From: Auanema rhodensis
Lineage: Eukaryota; Nematoda; Chromadorea; Rhabditida; Rhabditidae
Direction: 5' to 3'
DNA length: 64,000 bases
NCBI GenBank assembly: GCA_964057225.1
Contig: OZ059896.1
Location: 8,494,001 to 8,558,000, forward strand
The notes below the pieces were generated by a model. It ran no database searches. It was not told the DNA's origin and saw only the letters and a list, made by a program, of their open reading frames with translations. Made by a program: the position numbers and the translations under genes. Shown in pieces: positions 60,563 to 64,000 of this stretch. The stretch's first letter is position 1. Each line of letters begins with the position of its first letter.

Positions 60563-63500
60563 ATGATAGTTACTGAAGACGAATATTCGAATTATCCCGC
60601 TTCATATACTCATGTGACACCAGTAATTCAATTGCTGAATGACGGGAATGTGAACACTGGTAGGTTTCATCTTTTATTGTAAACTTGAATAAATTTTTTA
60701 ATTAATATTAAATTGTTTGTGAATTTTGTACTACTTGTCTGATCATAATGCTTAATTTTACATGCCTCGAAAGATTAAAATCTCAAAATGGGCTGACTTT
60801 AGTGCAGAAACCTTGCATCTCACAAATGTAAATCGATGGCACTGTTTTTCCTAGCGAGTATTGATTTATTTATGTGTGATTGAAATTTACACTTTAAAAT
60901 ATAATATCTCATATATTATGTTACTTTAGAAAAACTGTGATTATTCATTCGCTACTGCTTCTAATGAAAAGTGTGTAATATCATTTTAGATTATTATTAG
61001 ACGATTTTCCTCTGTGAACTCGTAAATAAAATTTCATCAAATAGATGGACCTAAAAATAAATTAAATATCATAAGTAATTGTTTCGAATAATTCATACAA
61101 TTATTGTTTCAGATGGATCATATGCCAATCCTTTGGCTCCTCAGTCCAACTCTAGATCTTGTGATGATGACCTGAATAATGAGGGAAATAACTCTAATGT
61201 TTCCAATCAGCTGGCAGCAAGGGCAACTGAAAATTGTGAAAATGAAATAACAGGTACGTTTGAAGATGTTTTGATCAATTTTTGAAACTTTGTTCTACCT
61301 AATATATAGTAATGAAATCTCATTATTAATAATTACCCTTCAACTTGAATTGATACTATTATCTTATCATAAAAACTTACTTGAGTCTCGTTTAACTTTC
61401 CTTGAATTCTCGGATGAAAAATGATACTAGGTATCGGAATGTTATCATACAAGTAATTTGAATTTCAAACTAAAGGGAAGGAAAATTTACTGATTGACTT
61501 CTGCAACCTGAAATCTATATATTATGATTAAAGCTTGATCTTTTTTACGTACATAACGTCACAATGACACAAAACTTGTCTTCATTTTCATCAGTTCTGC
61601 TTGCATGGTCTTTTTCTCTCGTAATCTTCTTTCTCGCCGATCATGCTAGCTTTCAGAGTGGCCAGCCTAGTTTTATTGCCTAATCTTCAAGATTTCTTAT
61701 TCAAAGCTTTTATTATAATCGTCAAGATATTTTACTTTCCTTTTTCTCGTATTGCTTTGTTTTTTCAGTTTAAGATGTGAAATGTTTTCACAATATTCGC
61801 GGATTACATATTTTTCGGATTAAAATAGGTTAGCGGCGGAATTTAAAAAAAAAAAAAAGGAATTTTGTCGCTTGCTTGATGTTTTGAGCACAACTCATTT
61901 TGTCTTGCAGAATCACATCTTTCTTTAAACCTTTTGTGTGTATTCGTAATCAAAAACTTTCACAAATTCCACAGAGCATAATGTTGTATAGCCACGACAG
62001 ATTCTACTAGCACAAGAATTTGATCATATGAGCCTGTCTTAACTGGACAGCTTAACCTGCATTTTAAAAAATGTATTAAATATCTTATTTGACACCTATT
62101 TGTCTATCATAGCACTTTTCTACATCATTCCAAATGTATTACTACTTTGTATATTCTCTAGGGTTGTGGAATTTCCTCTCCTCCTCTGTGTCTATTTCTA
62201 TGCACTGCCCCTTCCAGCTCACTTCAGTCATTTCCTTCGTCCATAGACTCTGAAGAGACAACCATCCTCTGCTGCAGAAGACTGCATCAGCGGCCCTGAG
62301 GTCCGTCCGTCGTCTTCTGCTTCGCCTCTGCTTGCCTGGCGTCTGCCATCGATTGTAGACTCTCCCCTTCTTCTCTATTCGCTTCTCCTTTACTGTGGTA
62401 CCAGAGCATCACTAAAGTATTAGTTTTATTGAACATTTTATCTATTTCAAACGTTTGCTTCAATTGTAGCTTGTATGCCTTCAAACCCTTTTAAATATCC
62501 AAATTTTTATGACGCTTACTATTCAGTAATAAAGTTGTTGTGTATATTTTTCTCTGAACAGGCTTCCTGTCTCTCTATTTTCTTCAAATTACCAACCAAC
62601 CATCTAAATTCTTAATCTGAAGTAGTAGCCGATCAATTTTTGGAAGCATATTTGAGAATCCATAGTATGCGATGGATTATAACAAAATGACCTCACCGTA
62701 TTAGCCAAAGAAATGAGATGCTCGTCATTCATTTCAATTTGATAGCTTGCAGTTTTGTAACCTTTGACCTTAATATCTGAATCAATTATTTAATATATCG
62801 GCTAGGTAATTTTTTTGCTGCTTCCTAGCAGCAGATGTGTCTAATGAAGCGGATAAAGTGGTTTTTACTACTGAATACTGCATAGGTTAATCATCGTGGA
62901 TTATTATTAGCGTATTAGGCTCACCTACTATGAGTCATGTGAGTAGCAATTTAACCCACTTCAATAGGATGTTTAGAGGCGGCTGTCCTCACGATTTTTG
63001 TTAAATTCAATGTTTAACATGAACTTCCTTATGACGTGCCAGCTTGTCTTTTTCATGTTTTCTTATGAAATTGTGATGTAAATGGTGCTCAAAAGAATAA
63101 AAAGCTTTAAGATTACACCATCTATCATTCTATCTCAAGCGCTTATCCTTCTACTATACAGCCAAAATATTATATATGCGCATTAAATGACTTAACAGCC
63201 AATTCTCATAGCATAGTCACTCATGAAGCCGTATTGATGCCCATCTCGAATAACTAATTTCTATTTGTGAACTATACTTTATACTTTTCTGATGTTTTGT
63301 TCATGAAAAAGGAACAGGAAATTATTAGAAAAGATTGTTTCCTCTCTTCTCATAAGAAAAATTTATTTCATATGTTCTAAACTTATCGACTGCTGCTTTT
63401 ATTATATATAGTTATTCTTAGGAATAGAATTTAAGCCAATCATTGTCAGAATATTAATGGATTATATGTATATAGATAAACTATTTTTGTTTTATTGATT

Positions 63501-64000
63501 ATGCATACTCATCATCTATTTATAGTTTTTTTTTAAATATCTACCAAAAATAATTCCAATTGAATTTTGGCCAATTTGAAGTTAACAACGATTTTCAACT
63601 ATATCATTCTGTGAAAATGTTTTATTTTATTTTTAATCAGTATGCATTCGCTATTGAGCTGACAAAAACATGCCATTTGAATGTTTTGATTATTGGTAAT
63701 GTTATAAAGTTTTGATAGAAAAAGTCATTTGAAATACTTTATTCAAAGTTCAATGCAGTTTCCTATTAAAATCTGTTCGATAAACTTCATCATTGTATGT
63801 GAAATAGTCTGCATTGAACTAAAAAATATATGAAAAAATCTGCTTTCACTGAGTTTTATGTATTAAGTGTTAGTTCATGTACAACGATCTGCTGCTCTCC
63901 TATCAGATTTCTGTCATCATATAGACTATTTTTCATTTCTTTTCAAACTTTTTTTCTTTCAAATAAGTTTTTTGATAGTATATTCGTTGTGTGTTGAATC
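60563..64000 (+). CDS. Unidentified gene with long introns, 5' exons only
   Basis: Three exons are supported: 60563-60659 (ATG to a GTAGGT donor), 61113-61253 (GTTTCAG acceptor, GTACGT donor) and, less surely, 62828 or 62832 to 62885. All join in phase 1. The predicted start is MIVTEDEYSNYPASYTHVTP, then an Asn/Ser-rich acidic stretch (SRSCDDDLNNEGNNSNVSNQ), then ADVSNEADKVVFTTEYCI. No domain is recognisable. The introns (0.45, 1.6 and more than 1.1 kb) are much longer than others in the window, which is common for neuronal or transcription-factor genes in nematodes. The gene continues past the right edge. What it encodes cannot be told from these exons. Confidence 0.5.
61254..62827 (+). other. 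Long intron of the 3'-terminal gene
   Basis: AT-rich with pyrimidine stretches and a more GC-rich patch at about 62170-62400. The minus-strand frame in that patch has no protein features. An enhancer or internal promoter here is possible but not shown. Confidence 0.4.

Noticed and set aside
1..64000. tRNA or rRNA genes
   Set aside because: I looked for the T-loop pattern GGTTCGAATCC and paired stems on both strands and found no convincing candidate; a covariance-model scan would be decisive.

Overview
The window is a piece of a nematode nuclear genome. It is AT-rich, with short GT-AG introns of about 40-60 bases ending in TTTCAG-type acceptors. It carries two cuticle collagen genes, two nematode-type chemoreceptor GPCRs, and tightly spaced gene pairs laid out like trans-spliced operons. 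The collagens, nrfl-1 and the SRH-type receptor look chromadorean. The first gene, however, is an NF-kB p105/Relish-type protein, a class absent from C. elegans, so I suspect a lineage outside the well-sampled Caenorhabditis group. I cannot name the species.

Layout. 1-2298 (+): 3' part of an NF-kB p105-like gene. 3206-4587 (-): mARC/MOSC molybdenum enzyme. 5309-8201 (+): secreted protein with two LDLR-A modules, whose large intron holds a complete acetylcholine-receptor-like channel gene on the other strand (5595-7700). 10630-11580 (+) and 13577-14654 (-): convergent, closely related cuticle collagens around a GA microsatellite. 15904-19854 (-): LIN-24-like protein of aerolysin/ETX-MTX2 fold. 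21446-23036 and 23275-24632 (+): protein tyrosine phosphatase followed by a CCDC51/MITOK mitochondrial channel, probably one operon. 26411-28263 (+): SRSX-like GPCR. 29581-30607 (-): small eight-cysteine secreted protein. 31161-33412 (-): SLC17-type transporter. 33876-35535 (+): SRH-like GPCR. 36332-38366 (+): SLC35A nucleotide-sugar transporter. 38446-39974 (+): single-Ig membrane protein.

40351-43577 (-): NHERF orthologue nrfl-1, with an internal alternative first exon encoding a membrane anchor. 46530-49209 (-): Myt1/WEE-1.3 kinase with a palindromic E2F-type element upstream. 49735-52925 (-): CLC-6/7 type chloride transporter. 53520-55130 and 55284-56720 (+): two tandem CENP-C-motif genes in a probable operon. 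56803-58448 (-): PRCC. 58710-59836 (+): TXNDC15. 60563 to beyond the window end (+): the first exons of an unidentified long-intron gene.

The region 46.5-58.4 kb groups several cell-division genes (Myt1, a CENP-C pair, PRCC) with a lysosomal-type CLC. The rest is an ordinary mix of housekeeping, sensory and cuticle genes. The two strongest surprises are the NF-kB-type gene and the duplicated CENP-C-motif locus. All gene models were spliced by eye. Names rest on recognised motifs, not on searches.
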